Below are positions 1 to 11,611 of a DNA stretch of 64,000 bases, in pieces; position 1 is the first letter of the stretch; every line of letters starts with the position of its first letter. Source of the DNA: Oryzias latipes (taxonomy: Eukaryota; Chordata; Actinopteri; Beloniformes; Adrianichthyidae); NCBI RefSeq assembly GCF_002234675.1, contig NC_019867.2, forward strand, positions 30,788,747-30,852,746, in the 5' to 3' direction. Both the position numbers and the translations under genes were made by a program. A model generated the notes under the pieces. It was given only the letters and a program-made list of their open reading frames with translations. It was not told the origin of the DNA and did no database searches.

Positions 1-1214
1 TCAAAGAGGATCATTTTAATCTTAGTCACAGTGAAACTAAATAGCATGTCTGTCCAGCCTAAGCCTAAAATTTGAACATGTTTGTCATTTCTTTATCAAG
101 TTCAGCCTTTTCAGTCACTCCCACTTGCTCTGTTCTTCCCAACTGTCACTCTTCAGGCTGTGAAACTACTGCTGTTCAATAGAAATGGTTTGTTCCAAAA
201 ACAGGGTTCCAAAACTCCCTCGCTCTGAGTGGTGACACAGTTAATGTATTGACTAATTATTCTACAGTTGTTGTGAAAGCCCTAACAGTCGCCACCATCC
301 CATTTCCAAAAGGACTTAAACAGATTTAATAGTTTTCAGTGGAATAATTTACAGTGTTTCTAAGTTACAGTCTGAATTGTGCAAAAACACTATATATAAA
401 TGGATTACATAAGGGTTAATGGCAGACAAAGTGTGCATTATCACTTTTTAACGCACACCGTGGAAGCCTGAACTGTCCCACGTGAAGTGCGTTAAAAAGT
501 GATAATGCAGACTTTGAAGGCCATTAATCCGCTTATACAATGGTCACTTTCAAAAGAAATAAATATTAACCAGTTTTAAGTCCTTAATTCTTGTTTTTTT
601 TCCCGCTTTTTTCACAAAAAGTAGACTACATGTTGCAGACTACATGCAAACTACATGCATGCTGATCGTCCCGATGCGTTGAATAAAACATCAGTTCAGA
701 GAGAAAGTTCACCTCTTACTGCTTGTTTCTGCTTGTTTCTGCTTGTTTTAAAGAAGCTGGTGTAGTGATACAGAAGATTTAAGATAAGTGACCAGAACTT
801 CTTTTTGGGGCGTGCGGTCATCACTTTTTTAACGCACACCCAACAGCCAATCAGAATCGAGTATTCACCCGGATCATGGTATAACACTTTCTATTCCATT
901 ATTATTGTGTTATTTGTCGCATTTTATCCTGCATATTCTTTAATGTCTTATTTAATCCTATTTTATTTAGCTTGCTCGTGTAATTTGTGTCGTGTTTGAC
1001 TTCTTGGTATACTGCTGTGACAACCAACTTTCCCTCTGGGGATCCGTAAAGTCTTAGCAAATCTTAAAAGCCAATGCTTTTGTTGGGGGGGGGGGGGGGG
1101 CAGTTTTTATTTAAAGAAAAATGAAAGTTTTAAAATTTATCCAGCGGTTTGCTGTTTTGGCTTGACTGTAGCATAGAACCCCAAACAGTTTGCTTAAGCT
1201 AGAAGGCAGGGCAC
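1..1214. other. Intergenic stretch upstream of the lipoxygenase, no gene seen
   Basis: I see no exon or long open frame here. It holds a palindromic repeat (411-537, separate entry), a related single arm near 820-850 that shares the motif ACTTTTTTAACGCACACC, and a run of 16 G at 1,085-1,100. Short open frames in this stretch have no recognisable domains. Confidence 0.5.
411..537. repeat. Imperfect palindrome (hairpin-type repeat)
   Basis: The left arm (about 411-457) and right arm (about 487-537) are inverted copies. Both contain GCATTATCACTTTTTAACGC on one strand or the other, with a few mismatches and a spacer of about 30 bases. A third partial copy lies near 825-850. The arrangement fits a small non-autonomous DNA transposon or fold-back element. 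The family is not recognised. Confidence 0.55.
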
Positions 1215-1320
1215 AGTCTGAGCACAACACATAAAGAAAGGACAGAACTGGGATTTGAACCAGGGCCTTCGCACTGGGAGATAACAGTGCTAACCACTAC
1301 ACCACCATGCTGCTTCCAGT
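1215..1320 (-). repeat. tRNA-derived SINE head (fragment)
   Basis: Read on the minus strand, this has the pattern of a fish tRNA-derived SINE: a TAGTGGTTAGC A-box-like segment and a GGTTCAAATCC B-box-like segment (seen on + as GGATTTGAACC). The same block occurs in a longer copy at 55,090-55,372. It is not a functional tRNA gene because it lacks a complete cloverleaf. Confidence 0.6.
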
Positions 1321-1705
1321 ATTGGCTGTTAAGAGAGCAAATTGATTCAGCCCGGACGGGTTATCGGTCCTCCACAGAACTGAATCCCATCTATCAATCA
1401 AAACAGTTAACACATTGAAAAAGTAATGGTGACATTTTTAAATTTGCTTAAAAGAAAAAGAAAACATCAAATTCCAAATAACAGAAAGATCTAAAAAATA
1501 ATAAATAAAAATTTCCCAGAGACTTTTCATGCAGGTCAGAAGCACATCTTCTTCCTGCAGCTATTCCAGCCTCTTTCAAAAGAGCTGTCAGGAGTGTCAT
1601 GTTTCTATGGAAGTTCTGGGGCTGTTCTTGTTCAAACGTGCCCAGAGTTTCAGCATCAGAGGCGACGGTTATCAGCATCAGAACCCCCCCAACTAAAAGG
1701 TTGTG

Positions 1706-1785
1706 TATAAAAGAGGAAAGCTGCTGAGATGCTGCATCTTCAGAGAAGTTCTTCACCTGAGTTTCTTCAGCTGTCAGTCTCAGAG
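1706..1785 (+). promoter_or_regulatory. Lipoxygenase core promoter (TATA box) and 5' UTR exon
   Basis: A good TATA box, TATAAAAG, lies at 1,706-1,713. A start of transcription about 30 bases downstream (near 1,737) is inferred. The 5' UTR exon would run to 1,785, where CAGAG is followed by GTAAAG, a good splice donor. The next exon begins at 1,872 after TTTTTTCAG and carries the start codon at 1,896. The exact start site is not visible from sequence alone. Confidence 0.5.
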
Positions 1786-1895
1786 GTAAAGAAAAACTCA
1801 CTGCAGAAGGTCTGGATACTTAGAAATGATAGCATGAAGCTGAATAACTAATCTGCGTCGTCTTTTTTCAGGTTGTTTCACCTTCAGGAGAAAAA

Positions 1896-4800
1896 ATGTC
1901 GAATGACTACAAAGTGACCATCTTCATCGAAGGCAATGTCTATTCATTGTCTTTGTACAAATCCCTCAACATCACTCTGAAAGGCACCAAAAACAAAAGT
2001 GAACCCACATCATACTCCAATTGGAATCTTCCTTTCTTTGGAAAAAATGTGAGTGTGACACATCTCCCACATGTTTACCAGAATCCTTTTTTTCATAAGC
2101 TTTGATTTTCACCTGTCTTATTAAAAATGCTTTTTCTTTACCTCAGGAGATAAAATTCACTGTGAAATGCTCTGATGACCTCGGACACCTAGTGAACATA
2201 AAACTAGATAAATACTGGAGCTTTCCTTTCCAAAAACCATGGTACCATGAGAAGGTGGTAGTGGTATCTAAATTGGGAACTGTTTACACGTTTCCCATCC
2301 ACCACTCCATCTCTGAAGACAAGGAGCACTTCTTCAGAGAGGGCAAAGGTTCCAGCATCTTCTTACACATTTCTTCATGTTTGTCTTTTATGATAGCAGC
2401 TTGTAATCAGAATAACCCTTTCTATTAATGGATTCTTACAGCCATGTTGCCACAGAAAGAGACGATAACCGAAGTCATTTCACTTCGTGAGAAGGAGCTA
2501 AACAACCAAAAGGAAATCTATGGGTAAGAGCTCAGAGCCTCTATTCTATATTATCAAAGTAAGATTTGCTGAATAACAAAGTTGCAGTGATTGAAAAGAT
2601 GGTCGAACAAGGTTTGTTTCACCCACCACTTTACCGTCAGGTCAATGGTTCAGGTTTTGGTGTAAAATCAGATTTACTTTATTCCAACAATTGCCACACC
2701 GAAATGAAGAAGTGAGGATTTGATCAGGAACATTTGAACACCAAGAAAAAGACACAGCTAAACAAGGAAAGACATTGACACTGATAAGGAAACAATCAGA
2801 ACAGAGAACAGAAAAAAGCAGAAATGCTGGACTCAACAGACCAGGGATGTTACGATTCACTTTAACAACAATTCAGTTCAGATCCTCATTTGTGGTCGCT
2901 GACACGAGTAAATATCGGTTCACTTTGAACGATCCGATTCACTGATTTAAGATGGATCCAGATCCTCTTCATCCAAACTTCCAGCAGTGAGACTCAGACA
3001 GAAATTCCTGCTACTGAACAGTTTTCCAGATTCTTGGATTTCTTCCAGATCATCAAGTTAAATGAAATCTGTGTCCAAACAAACCAGTAAACTAGAATGA
3101 ATGTCAAATCCATTCACATGTTAGTTTCTAAAGTTCAGCCCACTGTTGTTTTTCCACATCCAAAGAATCCAAAGGGAACATTCATAATAATAATTGATAC
3201 TTTATTTATCCCACAATGGGGAAATTCTACTCCATATTTTGACCCATCCCCTGGGGAAGCGGTGAGCTGCAGACTAGCCTGGGGAGAGCGGGACCGATCT
3301 GCCAACCCTTCAGGTTGTTGGACGACCTGCTCTACCGCCTGAGGACACTGCATGGTCACATGACTTTATTCAAAGTCTGTCCACACATTGGACTGGAATG
3401 ATAGTTGATCAGGTTTTGCTGACATCACTCGTGTGTAGTCCGCTGTGATGCGTTTGGTCATTTTTACGATACAGTCAAATAAACCTACCGTGTCTCAATC
3501 CAGATGGTATTTTCCATGATCGATGGATTTATTTTATTTTGAAACGATTTCATAATGGCACAGGTCCGGTTGATCTGGTTGAATAAATCCATTCATCAAT
3601 TACTGTAATCGTGACACCCCTACAACAGACACAACAGCACTAACGTCAAAATCCAGAACTATTAAAGTTTACCTGGAAAAGAATTACGACAGTTACGGAA
3701 ATCTAAAATGACCAAAATTAACACAGATTCAGCATCATTTTGTTTTTTTTGTTGTCATTTTTGGTTGGTGTGAACTTCAAGTGAAAATTTTGTTTTATTT
3801 TAAAAACATTTTCAAATAATAAAACAAATGAAATATTAAAAAAAAAATCTTTTTCACAACTCAGTTATTATTTAATGAGTTGAGAAACGAGTTTTACATT
3901 TTGGTTGTTGGAACAAATAATGTCAGCACATAAAAGAATAAAAGACATTTCTAACTGCTTTTTAGTCAAATTTTGAACACAGATAAAAGAAAGTTTATCA
4001 GCAAGATGGAAGAGAAAATGTCAGCTAGACCCATTCTGATATGAAAAAATAAAACAAAACTTTGAATTCAATTGAATGCCTTCATCTTTCGTTTTACTCC
4101 AAAATACTTTGCCAAAATACTATGCCATATCTTCTTTTTATAACTGATGTCAGCTGCTGATTGTTCTCTTTGCTCTGCTGTCTCTGTTTTCAGCTGGAAG
4201 GCGTTTATAGCCGGAATGCCGCATTGCCTGAAAGCTGAGGTTCTGCCTCTAGATGAGACTTTCTCTCTTTACAAGGACGTGCAGCTTTTAATTAAATCTG
4301 CCTATGGGTGATTTTTTATTCCAGATGTTCTTTCTCTCAAATCTCAAAATAATATAAGCTAAAAAGAGCAATGATGTTCTTTCCACTTTATAGAATGTTC
4401 AAACTGAAAGAGACTGAATATGTTAAGGGCATGGATCAGTTGAAAAACCTGCATCAAGTTGAAGAGCTGCACAAGAAACTTATGACAGAAACATCAAGTA
4501 TGTTGTTGTTTTTTCCTAACAGCTCATACACAGTCATTTTGAGCAAATATTAAATGTCCATAAATTTTTGCTGTAAGTCATGAAAAGTAAACAAACTTGA
4601 TGTTTTAATTTAACCTATAAACACTCCTCTATCATGTAGAATCATTGACAGTTCAGAGGTTTCAGTCCACTAAAATCACCCGGGCTTCGTTTTTACAGAG
4701 TATGTCATGCAAAACTGGAAGGAGGACTCCTTCTTTGGCTCTCAGTTTCTGAACGGCCTCAACCCCATGATGATCAGACGCATCGAATCTCTGCCTGACA

Positions 4801-7800
4801 AGTTTCCTGTCAAAAACCACATGGTCTTCCCAGATGGTAACGACACCCTGGGATCTGAAATGGAGGTAAATCTCAAAGCTCCCAGACACATTTGGTTTTT
4901 CTAGCTTATTTTTTGGCACATCAAAACATTTGATAATCATCTTGATTTTTCTCTCATTTCCAACAGAAAGGAAACATTTTCCTGTGTGACTACAGTATCC
5001 TGGATGGAGTGGAAGCAAACACCATCAATGACAAGCAGCAGTACCTGACTGCTCCCCTGGTTCTGCTCCACAAGAACCACAATGATGAAATGATGCCCAT
5101 CGCTATTCAGGTGAACAAGACAGAAACAAGAGCTGCATCTTTAGGAAAGAAGAAACATTCATTCCAACTGGAAACACTACATTTTCACCGTTATATCACA
5201 TTAATTGAAGACTTTTGTTTTGGAATCTTTTGGAACAAACAAAGAGATAAAATTTCTTTCCAATCAAGCACAGAAAAGACCCTGAGCCCTTTTTTAGGCA
5301 GGTTTTAAAGATCTTCCTTTACATCATTTCTATACATAAAAGTACAAAAACATCTGGAACACAAAAGGACTTTGCTGATGAAGCTGATTAAATGTCTCGT
5401 ACTTTCAGCAGTGATCATTAGTCGGTTTGTTGTGTTTGATCTTCTGCAGCTGAAGCAGAAACCCGGAGAGGACAACCCCATCTTTCTTCCCTCTGACTCT
5501 GAGCTGGACTGGCTGTTGGCAAAGCTGTATGTGAGAAGTGCAGATTTCAACCTGCATGAGCTCAACTCTCACCTGCTGCGCACTCACCTGCTGGCTGAGG
5601 TCTTTGCCGTTGCTCTAAAGAGAAACTTACCCAGAGTTCATCCTGTTTTCAAGGTACCTGAAGCTGATGCAGCAGTGTCTTCATGAGCTGGAACGCTCCA
5701 TTCCACAGTAACCGTTGCTGCACATTTCTGTTTCAGATCCTCATCCGTCACACACGCTACACTCTGCAGATCAACCTCAACGCTCGACAGAGTCTCATCT
5801 CTGAGAATGGAGTTTTCACCAAAGTGTGTAAAGAAGAAGGTCACACGACTTCATCATCTAAGTCCAATGGAAAGTTTGTAACTTTTTTGTCTGTTCTGTA
5901 GTTTACAGCTTCTGGTGGAAATGGTATGGTCACCATCCTGGAGAGATCTCTCTCCAACCTCACCTACAAGTCTCTCTGCATACCTGACGACATCAAGGAG
6001 CGAGGTCTGGAAGATGTGAAAAACTTCCACTACAGAGATGATGGACTGAAGCTGTGGGACATCATGCACAGGTTTCCAGGACGTTTCTATCCGTCATCAT
6101 AGTCCATGTTAGAGACAGACAGTACAGAGGGAGTACTGTGAGGTAGAAAATAAACCTCACATTTCCTTACAGTTCTTCCATGTGGCTACATAATAAGTAG
6201 AGTCTTATTCATTGTTTCAAACAGGAATGAACATTAAAAAAAAAACCTTAACATGTTTGACTGAGAAGTTTTTAAAGACAGTAGTGTTTAAAGTAGAAAA
6301 CATGTTGCTGACTGTTTCTGTTTCTCAAAGCTTTGTGAAGGATACTCTCAGCTACTACTATAAGGACGACAGCGACGTTGAAAATGACAAGGAACTGCAG
6401 GAATGGATCCAGGAAATCTTTGAACATGGATTTCTGAGTAAAACAGGAACTGGTGAGTAAATCCTCTCAGTTACTTTCAGCTGCTACTTAAATCTTCTGA
6501 CTCAATGTAAGCTTAAACATCTAAAAGTGATGCAGGTTTTTCTTCAATCTTCAGGAATCCCACAGAAATTTAAAACTAAACAGGAGCTGTTCAAGTTTGT
6601 TACCATGGTGATGTTCACCTGCTCTGCCCAGCATGCAGCTGTGAACTCTGGACAGGTGAGTCAGAAACTCAGTTTGTGGTTCTGTGTTCATGTTTTCAGA
6701 ACAAAATTACAAAAAACAAGTAAACAAAGTCCCAGTCACAGCCCTGAATTTCTCCAACAATCTTTTTTTGGCTGCAAAAATATCTGGAATGTTCTAGTTA
6801 AGTGTAAAATAAAAACTGTAGGGAATAGGACACAGAATGTTTTTACCAGCGACGTGCGGTCAGATGAGGCAAGTGAGGCTCAGCTTCACCTGTCATAATC
6901 GTGATAAAATAGAAAAAGGTAAATTAAGTCAATATAATTTTCCAACTGGTCTGTGTTAAATATGTTCAGTCAACTCAACCCGTTTTCCACAGTTTCTGAG
7001 GGTAAAATCCCAGAATTTGAGTGTTGCGCGATGACAGACGGAGCTGAATCTCCAGGTGAGGCTCTGAAGCGTTGTGCCTCATGTCTGATGGCAGGACTCA
7101 ATGTTAACAGAGACGTGTGCTAAAAATGCTGCTGTAGACCCGCAGAAAAAGGCTTCAGGTGAGGTATGCCTCACCAGCAGGGGGCAGACGCTGTAGCTAC
7201 ACTGTAGACTATGAGAGTGAGAAACTCATATAAACTAAAGGAGAATAAGACTTTCCAACAGATCATAGAGCTTTATGTGGAGAAGGATCAACGCATTATG
7301 GATTCTAATAGTAAGGACAAACACTTTTTTGAATGTTTGCTTTTAAAAATAACATGAGAGTAAGTGGGAAAAAAATGTAAGTAAAATCATTTATTTTATT
7401 TTTATGATCATTTTCACAGGCAACATTTGATAACACTGATTAAAGCACAAGAAGCTGAAGTTGGAAAATACCAGAAATAGTTACTAAAGATCAAATGTGT
7501 GCTGAACACATCTGCATACTTTCATTTGTTTACATGAATAATGTATACACAAGAAGAGTGTTCTATCCATGTCTATAAAGAAATATTGTCTGGAGGACAA
7601 ATATCTTCTTGTGTGTATTTTATAAGCTGTTGGCTGCCATTGGATGAAAGGTGAAATATTCAGTTCATTCATCGTAAACGAAACAAAGGAACCAAAGAGA
7701 AAGTCCTTTGTGCAAACAACAAGATATTAACATTTAATATTCATTTCTTTATAATAAGAACCAACAAATGTTTGTTCTTGTACCACAGAACAGCAGAAAC

Positions 7801-8494
7801 AGTCCATGTTCAGAGAGAGGATCTCTGAAAACATAGAATAAATCCCAGAAACAACAGAAAACTTTAATTGCCTAATTATGTAGGTTATGGCTGCATAAAA
7901 AAGTGTTAAATAGTTGGTTTGAACACAGATGAGCAGGGATACTGCAGAAAACCAAACTTATTTATGTTTTTGATGGAAATATTATAATCCTTGCAGTTGG
8001 ACTTTTATGGCTGGATGCCCAACGGCCCCTCCACCATGGAGGAGCCCCCACCCACCAAAAAGAACACTGTGGATGAGGCCACCATCCTGAAGACACTCCC
8101 TGACATGGAAACAATAGTGAAAGGCATGGAAACTGTCTATGTGCTCAGCACACAGGCCTGTGACTCAGTAAGTGGACACAACTTGATATGAATGAAAATG
8201 AATTTTTATATAAAACTTTATTTAAAACTATAACCGAAAAAGAAATTAGAAAGTAAAAGTTCTTTATGTCCAAAGAAATCTTTTGCTGAAACAAAATGTC
8301 TTTTCTCTCCTCAGATCTCGCTTCCGGATTTCAAACGGAAGTATTTCACCGAAAACATTCCTTGTGAAAACATCCTCAATTTCCAAAAGAACCTCAGAAA
8401 GTTGAGTAAAAAGATCCAGAAAAGAAACGAAGGTCTGGATCTGCCGTACACCTACCTGGACCCAGAAAAGGTGGAGAACAGTGTGAGCATCTAG
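1896..8494 (+). CDS. Arachidonate-type lipoxygenase, ALOX15B/ALOXE3-like (14 coding exons)
   Basis: A non-haem iron dioxygenase that adds O2 to polyunsaturated fatty acids. Exons: 1896-2048, 2147-2348, 2442-2523, 4194-4307, 4394-4497, 4699-4865, 4967-5110, 5450-5653, 5737-5823, 5902-6071, 6331-6452, 6555-6655, 7997-8167, 8315-8494. All have GT..AG borders and they join in frame to 666 residues, the family's usual length. Exons 1-2 (residues 1-118) form the PLAT/beta-barrel domain and the rest is the catalytic domain. Iron ligands are present: His363 and His368 (SHLLRTH), His543 and Asn547 (SAQHAAVN), and the C-terminal Ile666 (ENSVSI). The [12 protein letters not shown] motif and the YTYLDP..ENSVSI end resemble ALOX15B/ALOX12B/ALOXE3 more than 5-lipoxygenase. 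Which paralogue it is, and whether it works as dioxygenase or hydroperoxide isomerase, cannot be settled here. No breaks were seen. Confidence 0.93.
2842..3622. mobile_element. hAT-type non-autonomous element in lipoxygenase intron 3
   Basis: The element starts CAGGGATGTTACGATT and ends AATCGTGACACCCCTA, imperfect inverted ends typical of fish hAT elements. It is flanked by a perfect 8-bp target duplication CAACAGAC (2,834-2,841 and 3,623-3,630), as expected for hAT. It contains no transposase frame. A LINE/SINE 3' tail (about 3,190-3,350) is nested inside it. Confidence 0.8.
3190..3350 (-). repeat. LINE/SINE 3'-tail fragment nested in the hAT element
   Basis: It contains TTTATCCCACAATGGGGAAA next to a short AAT run. 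The same signature appears at 17,725-17,750 and, inverted, near 48,212-48,230. It looks like the 3' end of a fish non-LTR retroelement on the minus strand. No coding potential is seen. Confidence 0.5.
6845..7960. repeat. Repeat-derived part of lipoxygenase intron 12
   Basis: Intron 12 (6,656-7,996) is by far longer than its neighbours. From about 6,845 it contains GTGCGGTCAGATGAGGC and related AGGTGAGG motifs at 7,053 and 7,158, which look like an interspersed DNA repeat. I could not find its ends or a target duplication. No exon-like frame is present. Confidence 0.35.
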
Positions 8495-8496
8495 AG

Positions 8497-8723
8497 CAGG
8501 GGTGCCCAAACTTTTCTGCTCTAAAGGCCAAAATCTAAATGTGATCCTGAACCGTGGGTCAAATACAGCATTGCATGTCATTAATTAAAAGCAGAAAACA
8601 AAGAATATGGTTTGATGTGTTTATTTTGATTCTGTATTCATCACACGAAAATTAACATTATTCTTTCAAACCTTTAAACTTAACAGCAAGCCCTCACTGG
8701 CTCTTTTTATTTATTTATTTATT
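8497..8723. mobile_element. hAT-type element end directly after the lipoxygenase stop codon
   Basis: CAGGGGTGCCCAAACTTTT begins two bases after the TAG stop (8,492-8,494). It is the typical start of a fish hAT MITE. The 8 bases before it, ATCTAGAG, would be the target site and include the last codon and stop. The other end is not seen and appears cut off by the LINE that follows. The lipoxygenase 3' UTR must therefore be largely transposon sequence. Confidence 0.6.
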
Positions 8724-10466
8724 TTTAACTTGTCCTGTCCAACAGCTGGGCAGACAGTTGAGAGCTGAGGGCCTCTTGTGTTGGACATATTTTACTTTAA
8801 TAACAGGGGTTATTAATCTTCAGACAAACCAAAGGTATGACTGAATAAACCCCTTTTGTAATCAAGGCCAAACTTTATTCATTCTGATCGTTTTTGAAAA
8901 TCTTTTGTGTTGGACCGGACGGAAAAGGAAAGAAGGGAAGAAGACAGAAAGATGTTTGAGAGAGGGGGGGTAGGAGGGTGATCATAGGAGGGGGGGGGGT
9001 AAAACCATGAAGCGGCATAAAGCAACAAGCTGCTTGGTGTTTATTTTTACGGTAAAGTTCAAATGTAATGCAAATCTCAAAGGGGCGGGGCCTGTCCACA
9101 AACACACTCAAATGTTATAAACACACCTGTTAGCTGCAAAAAATATCCACATGTCAACATGTAAAGACTACAAATAGTGTTCACACACGCATACTTATGC
9201 CTTCAAACCAACTAGTGGGAAATATTTCGTTCAATCACGCAAACTGTGCAAAGGTGAGCTAACACCTGTGCTCAGGTGAGTGTTTATGTTCTTCTAAAAT
9301 GGATGGTGGAATGTGAAAAGAAGGAGGGGGAGTGACCAGCCACCCCCACACCAAGACCCCCACCGCAGCAGCCTCGGCAGCCAGAAGCCCCCAACGACAC
9401 ACGGGAACAGGTAGAGAACAACCGCCCCCACCACACATGCCCACACCCAAGCCCAGGAGACCGCGCAGCGCCCCAGCCTGCCCCACCCAGCCCCACCCAG
9501 GCACCGGACCCGACCCCCGACCAACGGAGTCCCCACCGCCCGACCCCTACCCCGAACCACGACAGAAAGGCAAGGAGCAGCGACGACCAGGCCCCCCACC
9601 CCCTAAGTCATGGAGTTAGCTATGGGAGACCAGAGAGACTGAATTCTTTCAAAGTTACTTGAACTTTGGGCTGACACTTTCTTTCTTTTTTTCTTGCTTT
9701 TCCAATTTATTAAAATAGTTTTTTTAGCAATACAAAGAGTTGTGAAAATGATAGAGCCTAATCCTCCTTCTACATCGATGGCACTCATGTCACCAAGCAC
9801 ACAAAGTGACGGTGAAGCTGTGATTGAAACCTTAAGCCAGACTGATAGATCGGCACATACCTGCTGCCAGAGAGCCTGGACAGGCGTGCAGAACCATAGT
9901 GCATGCATGTAATTGTCGGGTAGATTACTGTCACAGTGCTGACAAATGTCTGAGTTACTGAGACCCATCTTGAACATCCTCTGTCCAGTGTAGTAAATTC
10001 TGTGAAGAGTTTTGAAATGGATTAGCTGCAAATTTGGACTTTTTGTCATTTTAAATGTGTTTAGACAAAGTTCTGACCAAAAACTTTCATCTGTGCTGAT
10101 GCTCAAATCCGCATCCCATTTTGTTGTCGGAAGTGAAATATTGTTATCTAAATTACATAAAAGTTTGTATATTTTGGAGAGAGTTTTATTCATTGAGAAA
10201 TTCATCAGAGTGGTAACTACATCTGGTAGCTTTAAATCGTTGTCTCTGTATTTAAACTTTTTAGTAATAATTGATTTAAGTTGCTGATATTCCAAGAAGT
10301 TATATATTCCATGTTTGTCTTGAAGTTCCTGGGGAGTTATGAATCTTCTATCAATAATTATATGCTCTAGATGTTTTATGCCCCCTGCTTGCCAAGCTGG
10401 GAAGTGGATAATTTTTTTGTTTTTGCCCATCCTACACCACCAACAGGGCTTCAAACCCAGCTGCAA
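8724..10466 (-). mobile_element. L1/Tx1-type LINE, 5'-truncated
   Basis: The element reads on the minus strand. It comprises the C-terminal part of ORF2 (9,603-10,466) and a GC-rich 3' UTR (about 8,875-9,600), ending in a TTTATTTATTTATT tail near 8,707-8,726. A second copy of the same 3' UTR, without coding sequence, lies at about 50,600-51,073. The 5' end is cut near 10,466, where endogenous-retrovirus sequence begins. The proline-rich and glycine-rich frames at 9,259-9,619 are by-products of the GC-rich 3' UTR. Confidence 0.7.
9603..10466 (-). pseudogene. C-terminal fragment of L1/Tx1 LINE ORF2
   Basis: An open frame of 287 residues ending in a proper stop. It carries the segment after the reverse transcriptase: ICQHCDSNLPDNYMHALWFC (CX2C..H..C) followed by ALWQQV, a hallmark of the L1/Tx1 ORF2 C-terminal zinc-knuckle region. 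Endonuclease and reverse transcriptase are absent, so it is a 5'-truncated, non-functional copy. The true start is lost, and the ATG at 10,466 is only the first in the open frame. Confidence 0.75.
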
Positions 10467-10469
10467 CGT

Positions 10470-11561
10470 GATTTTCTGCCAAGCAGATTTCTCATTTTTG
10501 CCTAGAGTTCCATTTGTGGGGGTACACGCTATACAAGTTATTCACTAACACTTGTCTGATTAACTTCACTGGTAGAATTAGCTTCTTTGTGTCTGTTGTA
10601 CTTGCAATATTAATAAACATTTTTAATAAATCCAAACATTGTGTCCATGCTCTTTTGGTTTCATCCATTGATTTCTTTAATCTGTTTTAATGGTTCCATT
10701 CATTTCTTCAACTAACCCTGCGCTTTAGAGATGATGTGTACAGTGATTTTTTTAATTTATGTGAAACATTATTCCAAAATTTTATATCGTTTGATTTACA
10801 AAATGAGACCCATCATCGCTGTAAATTCTTTCAGGAATATCATAATGGTGTATTATGTCTTTGCATAAAGCTGTCGCTACTGTAAATGCATCAGGAAGTA
10901 TTGTTGGAAAAAGTTCCATCCGTTCAGAGAATGCATCTATAATGACCAGGCAGAATTTCCTTCCCTACTAGGCCTTAGATTTCCTTTCGCATTATGCTTG
11001 GCATAGATTAAACATGCTTTGCACAAATATATTCGAATAAGAATTAAATCCATTTGTTGTACAATATCTGTTTAGTGCTCTGCATGTTCCCCCTGTTGAA
11101 ACATGGGTAATCCCATGTGTCAATATTGGTGCCCATTTCTACACATTTTTGGTAAAAATTGTTTTGTTTTCATGTCAGATCCCATCTTTTAGTTTCGTGA
11201 CATTTTTTTCCAGGGTGTGTTTTCGTTTTCTGGTGTTTGTTGTTGCATTTCTTTAAGAGTAGCGTCATCTACTAGGGTTTGCTCCTCCATAACTAATGTT
11301 TGTATTTGTTTTTGAGCAGCTTCTTTTGCTGTTTTGTCTGCAAATGCGTCTTTTCCTGTTGTGTCTTCTGCACATTTGCATACTGCCAGTGTTTTCGGTA
11401 ACTGTACTGCTAGGAGCATCTCTTGAGTTTTGCGTGCCTGACGAGTTTTCCAGCAGAGTTCAGCATCCCCCTGTTGTGCCAATACTGACTGTATACTGTG
11501 TACTGTAGAACAAGCGTATTGGCATTTGATTCTCAGATTTGGGGTTTTGATCCGCAGTTTT
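10470..11561 (-). pseudogene. Endogenous retrovirus-like pol relic: RNase H end and integrase
   Basis: On the minus strand, 11,189-11,500 shows the end of a retroviral RNase H (ADKTAKEAA). About 10,690-10,970 shows an integrase core with IIDAF, an IPERIYSDDGSHF motif (second catalytic Asp) and a VEEMNGT segment holding the third acidic residue. Several stops and frame changes interrupt it, so it is a dead, old copy. The upstream part of its RNase H lies at 14,846-14,966, separated by the L2 insertion. The pattern fits a gamma/epsilon-like fish endogenous retrovirus. No gag or env is recognised here. Confidence 0.65.
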
Positions 11562-11601
11562 GCTGTTTTACTGCGCAATTCTTTAGGCGCAGTAAAACAG
11601 C
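11562..11601. repeat. Perfect 15-bp hairpin at the L2/ERV junction
   Basis: GCTGTTTTACTGCGC (11,562-11,576) is followed after a 10-base loop by its exact reverse complement (11,587-11,601). It sits between the retroviral relic and the L2 element. It is not part of either recognisable coding region. Confidence 0.6.
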
Positions 11602-11611
11602 GCCACTTGGA

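Noticed and set aside
1215..1320. tRNA gene on the minus strand (also 55,255-55,372)
   Set aside because: Only A- and B-box-like segments are present within a SINE; no complete cloverleaf.
1448..1801. 117-residue minus-strand frame upstream of the lipoxygenase
   Set aside because: It overlaps the promoter and 5' UTR exon, has no domain, and its composition looks random.
9259..9619. Gly-rich and Pro-rich frames on both strands
   Set aside because: They come from the GC-rich 3' UTR of the L1/Tx1 LINE; the same region recurs in non-coding form near 50.8-51.07 kb.
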